From Sorghum bicolor (Eukaryota; Streptophyta; Magnoliopsida; Poales; Poaceae): a DNA stretch of 64,000 nt. The stretch spans positions 19,377,804 to 19,441,803 of the forward strand of contig NC_012872.2 of assembly GCF_000003195.3 (NCBI RefSeq), in the 5' to 3' direction. How positions within the stretch are numbered: position 1 is the first letter of the stretch; each line of letters starts with the position of its first letter. A program made the translations under genes and the position numbers. Below, in pieces: positions 22,020-35,700 of the stretch. The notes below the pieces were generated by a model, which made no database searches, was not told where the DNA came from, and saw only the letters and a program-made list of their open reading frames with translations.

Positions 22020-22480
22020 CGAGGCAATGACTACAGACGCTTCTCTCCATAAAACAACAGCTACACCGGCATTCGGACGATCTCATAGCCTCGCCGCCAC
22101 CTAAACCAGCGGCCAAGTCGTCAAACGGTTACGACATAGGTGGCCTCATATTTATACTTCTCTAGGACACAGAGTTCGACTACAACTCTATCCTAGCCTA
22201 TAATACAAGTCCAACGTAACCAACTGTACATATATATGACACATATCTAACAAACTCTACCTTATGAATATGTACGCCATCTTGAAGCCGTCTATGCGTG
22301 AATCTCCTTGTACCCGGACTTGAGCCGTCTCTTTTGCCACTCACTTAGAACAGCTGACGTGGCTGAGTCTAGGACAAATGATTTTACAAGCACAACAAAG
22401 TTCTACAGTACAAATATCAAGCAAAAACGAGCCTAATACTAGATGAGAGGTGCCAAAACAATACAGGTCTTTGAACCTCG
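22020..22480 (-). other. Possible decayed Copia LTR fragment
   Basis: On the minus strand, a TATAAATATGAGG-like element, GAACTCTGTGTCC and CTCGAGGATTAAACATATTG resemble the LTR and leader wording of plant Copia elements. No coding domain, PBS or second LTR is visible, so this is only a resemblance. Confidence 0.25.
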
Positions 22481-23025
22481 ATCCTTCAGCAAATAATTAC
22501 CACTAAGTTACTAATATAATTTTGATTAAAAACAAAATTTATTGTTATTAGAACCTAGATCAGCCGAATGGTATAACAATAATAACAGTCAGTTTAGTAT
22601 CGTCTGTCTCTTATTAGAAACCTCCAGATTTAGAATACACCTTAATTGAGATAAGATGCTGACAGGGCGTGGCAAATACTACTACACCATAATTGATTGC
22701 GACAAGATGCTGACAGGAGAAGTACTAAAATTACCGCGCCAGCGACCGATGCGGCCCCGCGCGCGTGCAATTTTCACTTAAATCACATGTCGTATCTCCC
22801 TTGCTGTTGCTGATGACGCCGGGCGTCGGTGCGTGCGTGCAACTGCAAGGCCCGCCTGGGCACGCACGACGGCATCTAGAAGAAAATGGCATTCAATTCC
22901 CAGTCAGCAGGGAAAGTGAATCGACTTGGATTCGAGGACTATTCCATCTCACAACGCAATTCCATAAATAGTTACTGTACTTTCCCCGTATGCAACAGGC
23001 AAAACCCAATTTGACTTTTGACTTG

Positions 23026-23255
23026 GGCCTTGTTTAGTTCTAAAAATTTTTTGGTTTACTTTTGTTTTTATTTGATAAACATTGTCCAATTATAGAGTAA
23101 CTAGGCTTAAAAGATTTATCTCGCGATTTACAAATAAACTGTATAATTAATTTTTATTTTCATCTATGTTTAATACACCATGCATACGTTTAAAGATTCG
23201 ATGTGACGATAAATCTGAAAAATTTTGTAAAATTTTTGAGGAACTAAACAAGGCC
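23026..23255. mobile_element. GGCCTTGTTTAGTT-family MITE, complete
   Basis: Both ends are preserved: GGCCTTGTTTAGTTCTAAAA at the left and GAGGAACTAAACAAGGCC at the right, a clean terminal inverted repeat. At 230 bp it serves as the reference copy for the family in this window. Confidence 0.9.
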
Positions 23256-23425
23256 TAGTTGCTGAAATCCAAAGCATCGATGCGAAAAGTAGAGTCCAAA
23301 CGAGCTCAAGTACAGTTGCATATGGGAACGGATATAATAAATTATAAGAAAAACAGATGATAGTAAAGTTGCCTGTTGGGCAATACGAAAATCCAAACCT
23401 GGCACCCCGTTTATGAGCTAACTTT

Positions 23426-23670
23426 GGACTTAGTTTAGTTTAACCCAAAAACCAAGTTTTTTTTAAGATTTCTCGTCACATCGAATTTTACGACACATGC
23501 ATAAAGTATTAAATATAGATAAAAATAAAAACTAATTGCACAGTTTACCTGTAAATCGCAGTTGAATCTTTTGAGCTTAGTTAATTCATGATTAGACAAT
23601 ATTTGCCAAATAAAAATGAAAATGCTACGGTACCCAAAATTTAAAAAATTTTGGGAACTAAACAATGCTT
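23426..23670. mobile_element. GGCCTTGTTTAGTT-family MITE (reverse orientation)
   Basis: GGACTTAGTTTAGTTTAACCC to GGGAACTAAACAATGC. The core (CGTCACATCGAATTTTACGAC, GCATAAAGTATTAAATATAG) matches the family. It is separated by four bases from the next copy. Confidence 0.8.
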
Positions 23671-23674
23671 TTTA

Positions 23675-24014
23675 GGCCTTGTTTAGTTCCCAACTCAAAA
23701 AGTTTTCACCCATCACATCGAATGTTTAGACGTATGTATGGAGTATTAAATATAGATAAAAAAATAAAATAATTACGCAGTTTAGTTGGAAATCGCGAGA
23801 CAAATCTTTTAAACCTAATTAGTCTATAATTAGCCTTAAGTGCTATAGTAACCCCGTGCGCTAATGATAGATTAATTAGGCTTAATAAATCTTGCAGTTT
23901 CTAGACTAGTTATGTAATTAGTTTTTTTATTAGTATCCAAATACTCTTTCCGACATCTTATAAAACATTCGATGTGACACCTAAAAAGTTTTCACTTCCT
24001 AACTAAACAAGGGC
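23675..24014. mobile_element. GGCCTTGTTTAGTT-family MITE, long variant
   Basis: Starts GGCCTTGTTTAGTTCCCAAC, ends CCTAACTAAACAAGGGC. It is about 110 bp longer than the usual copies and has its own inverted arms (GACAAATCTTTTAAACCTAATTAG against AGATTAATTAGGCTTAATAAATC), so it may be a related subfamily. Confidence 0.75.
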
Positions 24015-24323
24015 TTAATACAACATCTCTTATTCCTTCTCTACCCCCAGTTGTACAAAAGACGGGTACGAGCTCTTTGGACATGGATAAGGGGGGTCTA
24101 ATTTGGCTAGAAATAATGAATGCAGAACTAACTAAGGGTTTTGCATCCAACCATTTATTATTATAGATCTAGCTAGTCACCGGCTGATTAAACACACATA
24201 ACAATCAAATAAGGTTTTGGGATAAAATAAACCTCACTGACTTACTAAGGACTAAGCCTATTAGAAGACAACCACTCATTCTTCGCGAAGATTAAAAAAA
24301 TCAAATAAGTCCTTCGAAGGCTG

Positions 24324-24595
24324 CAGTGGCGGATCTAGGATTTTAATCATGGGGGTACGAACGAAAACGATATAGTTCATCGATATGAACATAACATAAT
24401 TAGATCACTAAACGGTGATAAAATAGTTGTGAATATAGAGTGTTAAGGTTGTTATATAAGCTGAGTAGACTAGCAATTATGTATAACAATATATTATATA
24501 TGTATATATTATTAAAGAGTATACATATTAAATGTTTTTCAAAAAAAATTGGGGGGACAGCTGTCCCCCATGCTACTACTCTAGAACCGCCCCTG
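24324..24595. mobile_element. hAT-type MITE with perfect 8-bp TSD
   Basis: Ends CAGTGGCGGATCTAG and (inverted) CTAGAACCGCCCCTG, flanked by GAAGGCTG at 24316-24323 and 24596-24603. It is 272 bp. The CAG..CTG ends and 8-bp TSD fit hAT. It has landed beside or in the LINE remnant that follows. Confidence 0.85.
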
Positions 24596-24603
24596 GAAGG
24601 CTG

Positions 24604-24810
24604 TAAGCCAAATGCAACTTGAACAATCCTTGATCTTGCAGCATGACAGAAAAATAGGTGTTGTATAGTTTCCTTGTTGCAAAATAACAATTATCATCAC
24701 CTTTCCAATTTTGCTTTAGAAAATTGTCTTTTGTTAAGATAACACCCTTTAGTAAGAACCAAGAAAAGATTTTAACTTTAAGAGGTAACTTCTACTTCTA
24801 TAAAGACTTG
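24604..24810 (-). pseudogene. LINE remnant: zf-RVT C-terminal fragment
   Basis: Read on the minus strand across a frame change, the sequence gives KVKIFSWFLLKGVILTKDN, then CNKETIQHLFFCHAARS and VQVAFGLQPS. This is the zinc-binding region that ends many plant non-LTR reverse transcriptases (usually ETIQHLFFECP). Only this tail is present and it is frameshifted, so it is a dead relic. Confidence 0.75.
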
Positions 24811-24830
24811 TTTAGAGGCATTGCATTCTC

Positions 24831-27260
24831 TAGATGCGATGGAGAAAATCGATGTGAAGGAGAAGATAAATATTAGTATACAATTTAGCATTCTTCAATC
24901 CAAAAATATACAAAAAAAAAGAAGGAATCATTAAGTTTCACTCATTCGCCGATTCACAGAAGATCAGCTCCTTTGATGAGAAGTATAGGTCCATAGGACA
25001 CCATACAACATGAATGAAGGTGAGCCCCACAATTATTAGAGCATATATTGCATTTTTTTACTCAGACTAGCAGTGGCCAAGTCTCAAACTGAAACAATTT
25101 GGTAGAAAGCTACATCATGATTTATGGAGACCATATGGTATCCAATTAAGACAAACCCTATTTGGATTGACAGGAAGTGGTATTATTATGCTTCAGCTAT
25201 TCACAATTCATAAAGAAAGAAAAAGAGTCTTGACTATATGATACGAGGCTTGACTATCTAAAAAAAGCACTACGCTTTGGAACTTTACTTGCAATCATGA
25301 TTCATGCTTGTGGATGTGGTGCTCATCGGCCTCGATGCATGGTGGATGGGATGGCACCACACCTTTGAGCAAAATCTTACTGACATGATATCGGTGCATA
25401 CTATACTTTGCTCGTCTACTACATTGGAGAAACCAACAATGAAGTGTATCAGCGTGTGGTAAATTAATTAAGTCAAAGATGCCTTTTTTTTTTTTGCTTT
25501 GGGAGACAAAGGAAGCTCCAATGTTATTAATTATGGAGGAACCAGAGTATATACAAAAGTAATAATAATATATAGCACACGTTGGTGAGGTGGCAGTCTC
25601 ATCATATCAACCCATCCCGTGTTGGCAGCAACAACCCAAGTACGGCACAATTCAGTTGTTGCTTTTTGAGACCAGCAGAAATGGATCGATAATAATTTCT
25701 GGAACTGGTTTGGTTATCTTAAAGAATTGCCAATGAACCTTTGCAGGCAGCGTGACAAAATTAATATAGTGGAAGTGGAGTATTCTTGTTTATATGTTTG
25801 TCTGTTTATTTCCTGCTGCTCCGCCAGCGACAAATAATAGACGTAGGCATGCATTATTGCTTGCTCACGTAGACGACGACACAAGCCTATATGTTTTGGA
25901 TATCTTGTGTTGGCACGTCACATGCATGTCTGTCTGTTACTGTGCTTGCCAACTGTAGTAGTATGTACGTGGGCAGCTACCACCTACTGCCCGTGCCATC
26001 CTGTTCGGCCTGCCGTTCAAATCCGACTCTGACCAAAACACACATGGGATATCTATACAGAAATGCAATCAATCACTGGCGCTAACAACTGCTTAATTTC
26101 CATGGATGAGTCGCTAATGCCGGAAGTCCTTGTCGGCTACCTCCATTTTGCTATCAAAGTCAACATCGAATAGCATTGTTTATAGTAGCCCCAAGATGGA
26201 TCGAGCCCCAATTATGCAATGCAAGAGGTTTGGGGTTGTTCGTGGCCGTGTCATCTCATCTCGCGCGCCGAGATTTGCGACAAGGTTTTGCTTTTGTTTG
26301 TGCAAGTGTGCAATCAATCACCGTACCGCGGCGCGCGCGGCCGTTGTGGAAGCCGTGCCACCAAAGCAGAGGACAGGATGGGGAGTGCCTTTCCGACCCG
26401 GCGACGGCGACGCCGCAACAACCGGCACATGCAGGTATGCTCCGCCGGACGGTGACCGGTGGACGGTGGTGGAGCACCGGACGAGCCCGCAGCCTGCTCA
26501 GGACATGCCTCCGGTCCTTGCCCATCCCTTCCCCTAACAGGCACCAGTCCTACAGGCGCCAGCGACGCCTGTGATTGACTGGCGGTACCCTTCTGCCCGT
26601 ACGCATCAAAACGCCTTTTTCTTGTTTCCGAATGTGCCCTTTGTTAACGATCTAAGATATGGTCACACAGCTTCTGCCAGTAATCACAGCTATGTTTATG
26701 TTTATTTATGGAGCAAGTTATTAAGAAGCAATTTAAACCAATCCTCAACAAGACCATGTCTGTTAACAAACTCCAATCCAACTTATGCACAATTGTCATC
26801 TCTAAGGCTTCGTTTGCCTAATAACAAGCTAACACAAGAATATTCACATGGATGGGCCGAATTTACTTGTAATTGCCAGCCCACCCACGAGGTTTGGAAG
26901 AATATATCTGGCACATGTAAACAGGCCCAAAATGCAGTTTCGTAAATCGAACCACCGTGTCAAGTAAAATCAATTAGTGTTCCTCAAAATAAGTAAAATC
27001 AATTAGTACATGGGTACACTTCGCTCAAAAAACAAAAAAAGTGAAAAGGTACACTGGACAGAAACCTCCAGCCAACTGTGTTGCTGTGGCAATTTTCTAC
27101 TGCAAAAAACAATACGTCATACCAAAAAATTATTTCATCAATCAAAGCTCCATATACAGCCCTTCAATTTCCTCCTGAGGCGCAGGCGGCACCAGACAAG
27201 CTTAATTTGTGCACGTCCCTAAAATGACATACCAGTTTTTTTTAGCTTCCTAAACCCTCA
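24831..27260. other. Intergenic region, no gene recognised
   Basis: Mostly AT-rich. A GC-rich island near 26240-26560 contains overlapping open frames on both strands, which is expected of GC-rich DNA. None has a domain I recognise. It lies beyond the 3' end of the dephospho-CoA kinase gene. Confidence 0.4.
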
Positions 27261-29815
<2,555 letters not shown>

Positions 29816-30085
29816 ACCTTGTTTAGTTAAAAAAAATTAGTAAAATGAACGCCGTAATATTTTCATTTGTATTTAATAAATATTATCTAATTATAGATTA
29901 ACTAGATCTAAAAATTTTATCTCGCAAATTGTTTTTTTATCTATATTTAATACTTCATATATATATACCGTAAGATTTGATGTAACAGAAATTATACAAT
30001 TATTTATTTTTTATCTATATTCTATATATAAACCATAAGATTCAATGTTACGTGGAATTCTGAAAAACTTTTACTAAATAAGGCC
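29816..30085. mobile_element. GGCCTTGTTTAGTT-family MITE upstream of CoaE
   Basis: Left end AACCTTGTTTAGTTAAAAAA, right end CTTTTACTAAATAAGGCC. The core shows ATTATAGATTAACTAG and GATTTGATGTAACAG. A short internal segment is duplicated (TTTATCTATATT occurs twice). Confidence 0.75.
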
Positions 30086-30113
30086 TTACTGTTAAGGGTG
30101 GAGAGATCCACAT

Positions 30114-31227
30114 CACTACCGGAAAACTAGCCTTTGCTGGGAGCCGCTGTGTTTGCCGAGAGGAAAAACACAGGCTCTCGGCAAACAAGACGTTTGCCGA
30201 GCACGACGCTCGGCAAAGACCGGCCGTCGGCAAAGGAACTACTTGCCGTGGGCCAGAAACTCGGCAAAAAAAAGCGTTCGGCGAACTGGGTCATTTCGAC
30301 GAGAGGGCCTCTCGGCAAAGAAAGGCTCACGGCAAATTTGAGCTCTCGGCAAAAGGCAGTTCTCGGCAAAGAGCTGCTGTCGTTACTCGGACTCACGACG
30401 TGAAATCTTTGCCGAGAGCCCCGCCGTCAAGGCTCTCGGCAAAACTTTGTGAATATATAGACATGTTGGTGTGGATATTGTGATACACTTTGTGAATATA
30501 TGTGATGGACATGTTGGTTTTGCCTTTCGAGTTGGCTGTGTTATATCTGTTAATTGTTAATATCTGTTTATCTGTGAATAATAGTTGGAAACAAAAGTAG
30601 AATTTAAAAAAAAAAGCTCTCTCTGGAGCCTTTGCCGAGAGCTAAATATTTGCCAAGAGCCAGGACTGCGAGGCTCTCGGCAAAGATGCGACCTTTGCCG
30701 AGAACCCGACTCTTGGCAAAGAGTCACTTTGCCGAGCACCGAGCTACAGGCTCTCGGCAAAGAGTCACTTTGTCGAGCGCCGAGCTCTCAGTAAAGCCTA
30801 GTAAAAAATGGCAGAAACCTTTTTTTATTTTTTTTTTAAAAAAATTTTGCCGAGCTGAGCTCTCGGCAAACCTCAGTAAAAAAATAATTTTTTCAAACTA
30901 GCTCGGCTGCAATTTCTTTTTTTTTTTAAAAAAAATATTTGCCGAGCGGGGCTCTCGGTAAAGGAGTTCGAATAGTTGTCAGAACTGACCGTTAACGGTC
31001 GTTTTGCCGTTACTAGAGCTAACGTTCGCCGCGAGCTATACTTTGCCGAGAGGTGGACTCCACGTGCTCGGCAAAAACTTTGCCGGGAGCGGCTCTCGAC
31101 AAACTTTCCTTTGCCGGTAGCTTGTTTGCCGGCGATTCTTTGGTGAGAGCGGCTCTTGGCAAAACCTTTGCCGAGCGTGTTTGCCCCTTTGCCGAGCGCT
31201 TCGGCAAAGCACTGGAATCCAGTAGTG
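30114..31227. mobile_element. Small non-autonomous CACTA (En/Spm) element
   Basis: Left end CACTACCGGAAAACTAGCC and inverted right end GAATCCAGTAGTG. Flanking triplets CAT and GAT differ by one base, compatible with a decayed 3-bp TSD. The interior is packed with TTTGCCGAGAG and its complement CTCGGCAAA in both orientations, the subterminal repeats of this CACTA group. No transposase fragment is seen. ORFs in it arise from the repeats. Confidence 0.88.
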
Positions 31228-31269
31228 GATTCTGCTGACCATGCCCCGGTTAAAGGTTCCCTACTATTC

Positions 31270-31495
31270 TTTGGCATAGTTCACGAAAATTTATGACTTT
31301 AGTTATTATACTTTTTATTTATACTTGATAATTATTATCTAATCATGAACTAATTAGATTCAAAAAATTTATTTCGTAAATTACAAGCAAACTATACAAT
31401 TAATTTTTATTTTTATATATATTTAATGCTCCATACATACGTTAAAAATTTGATGCGACGAAAATCTTGAAAATTTTTGGAAAATAAACCAGGCC
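31270..31495. mobile_element. Decayed GGCCTTGTTTAGTT-family MITE
   Basis: The core ATTTAATGCTCCATACATACG and GATGCGACGAAAATCTTGAAA followed by AAATAAACCAGGCC identify the family. The left terminus is lost or strongly diverged. Confidence 0.65.
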
Positions 31496-31542
31496 TTTCT
31501 GAGTATCCTAGGTACCCATCCCGGATTGCCACGGCTGACTAA

Positions 31543-31902
31543 GAGCATCTCCAACAACTTGGTATTTCAACATGCTATCCTACCAAATTTGCTAAAAGCA
31601 TAAAAATCCTCCTCCAACAACTCCTTATCTCAACTTGCTAAATTTCCCAACTTGCTATCCAGAGGTTTCTACTGCCGAGATTTGTCAAGTTGCTATCCCG
31701 AGTTGCTATCACGAGCGCAACTTGTTGGAGATACATATTCTTTTACCAAGTGAGCGGGTCCCATCTGTCATCCTCTATTTTTACCAAGTGAGAATAGAAA
31801 CTTATTAGAGACACATCTTTTTTTTCTTTTGCTAAACAAATTAGCAACTTGCTATAACTCAAGATTTAACAAGTGAATTTTACCAAGTTGTTGGAGATGC
31901 TC
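31543..31902. mobile_element. MITE with GAGCATCTCCAACAACTTG ends
   Basis: GAGCATCTCCAACAACTTGGT at the left and ACCAAGTTGTTGGAGATGCTC-type wording at the right (TACCAAGTTGTTGGAGATGC) form a nearly perfect terminal inverted repeat over more than 20 bases. Flanks are TAA and TTA. It is 360 bp, without coding capacity. This end sequence is common in grass genomes; superfamily not certain. Confidence 0.85.
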
Positions 31903-31905
31903 TTA

Positions 31906-32120
31906 GGCCTTGTTTAGTTCAAAAAAAAATTAGCTTTGCCTATTAGCACTTTCATTTTTATTTAATAATTGTTATCCAATTATAGATTAACTACACTCAA
32001 AATATTTGTCTCGTAAATTATTGACAAACTATGCAATTAATTTTTATTTTTATCTATATTTAATGCTTTATATATACGTCTAAAAATTCGATGTAACGGG
32101 AAATCTTGAAAGTTTTTGTT
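31906..32120. mobile_element. Partial GGCCTTGTTTAGTT-family MITE
   Basis: GGCCTTGTTTAGTTCAAAAA starts three bases after the previous MITE. The core ATTTAATGCTTTATATATACG and GATGTAACGGGAAATCTTGAAAG follow. The right terminus is missing. Confidence 0.75.
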
Positions 32121-32712
32121 AATCACAACTTCGTCAGTCAGAACATAGATATGTCGTTGAATGGCGGGATGTAGCAGATTTTTTTTTTTTGAAAGTAGAA
32201 AGATGGTAACATCAAATAGTTTTGGGGAAAGGGGTTAGCGGAAATTGCATGTGGAAACCATCGTCCTCCTCCGAACTACCCTGTCTTTTCGAGGTTGAAG
32301 TTAGGTCAGATTTTTAATAACATGAAAAGTTAAACTTCGGCATTAGTAGTGATTCTAATGTTCATTTCGAGATTTATTAATTTTCTATTTTTTACAAGAG
32401 ACTGTTTGCTTGGTTAAAAGTATTGTTCGATGATTTGTTGGCTGACAGATTCGACATATAAGCTCAGACCTTCAATATCCGCAAGCTTGGTACATTCGCA
32501 CTAGTTTACATGAAAACTAGCAAATTAGCATCGGGTACCTTGTAGCACCTCTGTTTTTCAAAATCATTCGTCCTAAATTATGTTATGTCTACATAATCTC
32601 AAACTAAGACAAAATCCTGAATTGTTGACTTACATTTGTGAAATTTAACATATAGCGGTAGTATTTTACTTCTGAGGAACACCATTGGCTAAAGTAAAGC
32701 CATGCTACTTTT
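32121..32712. other. 3' flank of the receptor kinase gene
   Basis: About 0.6 kb of AT-rich sequence downstream of the stop codon of the minus-strand kinase gene. It should contain the 3' UTR and polyadenylation signals. I see no separate gene. Confidence 0.4.
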
Positions 32713-35700
32713 TTATCTAACATAGTACGAACTGCTTGGGTTTATGGCCATTTCCTCAACTTTTCCTGAGTACTCTGTGCTTTGATCTATTCCGAAGCTG
32801 TTCATCGATTGTCCACCGAGAAAGCTCTCCAACTCAGTGTCACGTTGTATCCAAGGATGCTTGGAAAGTTTCCTTAATCTGCTAAGCTCATCAGATACCT
32901 CTTTCATTGAGGGCCTGTTATCACCACACATATCCAGACAGTGCTTTGCTAGCTCTGCAAGTCCTCTAAGCAACTCGATGTTCTCATTCCCTTTTATTTG
33001 ACTGTCTAACATAGAATCAAGATTGTTCTCCTTCATAGCCAGTAGAAAATTTGATGACAAGCTTCTTTGTAGCTCGTTACTTTCAAGTTTTAATGGCATC
33101 TGCCCAGTGAGAACCTCCAAAAGGACAACACCAAAGCTATAAACGTCACTCTTGTCTGTCAACCGGCATGTTTGCATATATTCAGGATCTAGATAACCAC
33201 ACGTCCCTTGAACCATCGTCACAAACTGGGCTTCATCAGTAGGTGCTAGTATGGAGGCACCAAAATCTGATACCTTTGCCATATAATTCTCATCAAGAAG
33301 GATGTTAGAGCTCTTCACGTCACCATGTAGGATAGGTGGATTCGCATATGAGTGTAAAAAGGCAAGTCCATCAGCTGCCTCGTTGACAATCCTCAAGAGA
33401 GAACTGAAAGGGATATGCAATGTTCGGTTCTTGCCATGTATAAGATCAAACAATGTCCCATTTGGGATGAACTCATACACTAGCATTGGGACTTCAACCT
33501 CAAGGCAACAACCCAATAGCTTAACAATGTTCTTGTGATTGATCTGGGAAAGAATCAACATTTCTTTACCAAACTCCTTCTTGTGCCTATCATCAATTAA
33601 TGCACATCTTTTAATTGCCGCTGGAATGTCATCCCTCATTATTCCCTTGTAAACAGTGCCATGTCCTCCATGCCCAAGAATTTGGCTACTGTCAAATTTA
33701 TTTGTTGCCTGTTCTATTTCTGCTTCAGTAAACACCGTAAATGCAAGCCCCTGGTCTGATTTCATCTTCTCAAACAATAGGAGTCCTCCGTGCTGCTGAA
33801 AATACTGCTGCTTAATGTTTGAAAGTTTTCTTCTTTCAAATATTAGCCGTATGCAGAAGATGATAATAACTAGAACAATGGAGCTAATGCAAACACCTGC
33901 ACAGATTTTATCAAATGACACTGTTAAACTAACAAAGCATATTAGCATCAATCAAAGCATAACAAATTGATTCATTGTCACGAAATGGACTAAACTCAAG
34001 ATGTCATGACATAGCAATTTTTCACATAATGCATTGACACCTGCTTGGGTTTTATTTCTAAAACGTCACCCATTTTATTACCTTTCAATGTTTTTTGAAG
34101 CGCACATCATAATTTATAGAAAAATGTATACATAACCCCTTCAACTATGCATGGTGAACTATTTTATTTCCCAAATTATAAAACTAGATTTTCTACCCCT
34201 TGAACTTTCTAAAATCGGTCGAATAACCCCCTTAAGTGTTTTGGACAGTGGTTTTGCTAAAGTGATGGTGGTTTTATGTTTTTATTTTTTATTCATTTTC
34301 ACTAAATCTTTAAAAAAATCATAGTAAATCACAAAAAATCATAAAATAGAAAATCTAATTTTATTAGACTTCACGTCAGTAGATCTACACGGTAAACATA
34401 TAATATGTTATGCTTTAGTATAATTTTTTTGTTGTAGATTTAGATCTATAAATTCTTCCAATTAATTACAGAAAAAACATAGATCTAAAGTTACAGCAAA
34501 AAATTTGTACTAAAGCATATCATATTATATGTTTACCGTGTAGATCTACTCATGTGGAGTTAAAAAAAAAATAGATTTATCGTTTTATAATTTTTCTGTG
34601 ATTTACTATGATTTTTCAAAGATTCAGCGAAAATAAATAAAAAAAGACAAAATCACCGTTATAGTTGCAAAACTACCGTGCAAAACCATTTGAGGGGGTT
34701 ATTTGATCGTCTTTAAAAAAATCAGGGGATAGAAAATCCGATTTTTAGTTTGAGGTGTGAAATAGTCCACCTTTTATAGTTGATGGGGGTTAGGTAGACT
34801 TTTTCCTAATTTATACAAATGTGCTTGTTGTGCTGTTTTGTGGCACCTCATGGAGTAATGATTAAAAATTCACCCATGGGCTAATTTGTGCTTCCTGCAG
34901 AGGTTTTTTCTCGAATACGCAGGCCTTGTTTAGTTCACCTCAAAATCCAAAAAGTTTTCAAGATTTCCTGTCACATCGAATCTTGCGGCACATGCATGAA
35001 GCATTAAATATAGACAAAAACAAAAACTAATCACACAGTTTGACTGTAAATTACGAGATGAATCTTTTGAGTCTAGTTAGTCCATGATTGGATAATATTT
35101 GTCAAATAAAAACAAAATGCTACAGTACCGAAATCCGAAATCTTTTCGTAACTAAACAAGGCCGCAATTGCATTAAGAAGAGTTATAAAATACAACACGC
35201 ACGCCACCCACACATACCCCTTATGCTTCCCGTAGAGTGCCAATTAACTAGTAGACCTAATCGCAAAAAATAAAAATAAAAACTAGTAGACCTATGTCCT
35301 GGCTGAACATGATTTAGACATAACACTTTTTTTTTGGAAACAATTAGATATAACACATTTTCCTTTTGTCAGTAGATAACTCATTCTTGTTTGAGCTTTG
35401 CCTTTGCAGGAAGTTGCAAGTAGGGTCATTTCACAAAACAATTAAATCCAGGTGCAAACAAACTTCTAGCAGCTATTACCTATTATAAGGTGAATGTCTG
35501 GATTGCAGGAGTTTGTGTCCTTTGAAAACTTTCTTCCTGGAGGACATGAACACCGGTAGTCTCCTGCTGTATTGCGACAAGTGGCACCCTTAGGGCATTG
35601 GCTTGGGTTTTCCTTGCATTCATCGACATCTGTGGTAAAAACAAAAAAGAAAAATTACTTGGGCCCAATGGCTGATTCGTTAATGACATATTTATTAACA

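Noticed and set aside
26130..26574. Possible gene in the GC-rich island downstream of CoaE
   Set aside because: Frames are open on both strands with no recognised domain, start context or splice pattern; composition explains them.
30134..31277. Open frames in the small CACTA element
   Set aside because: They are produced by the CTCGGCAAA/TTTGCCGAG repeats read in several frames; no transposase wording.
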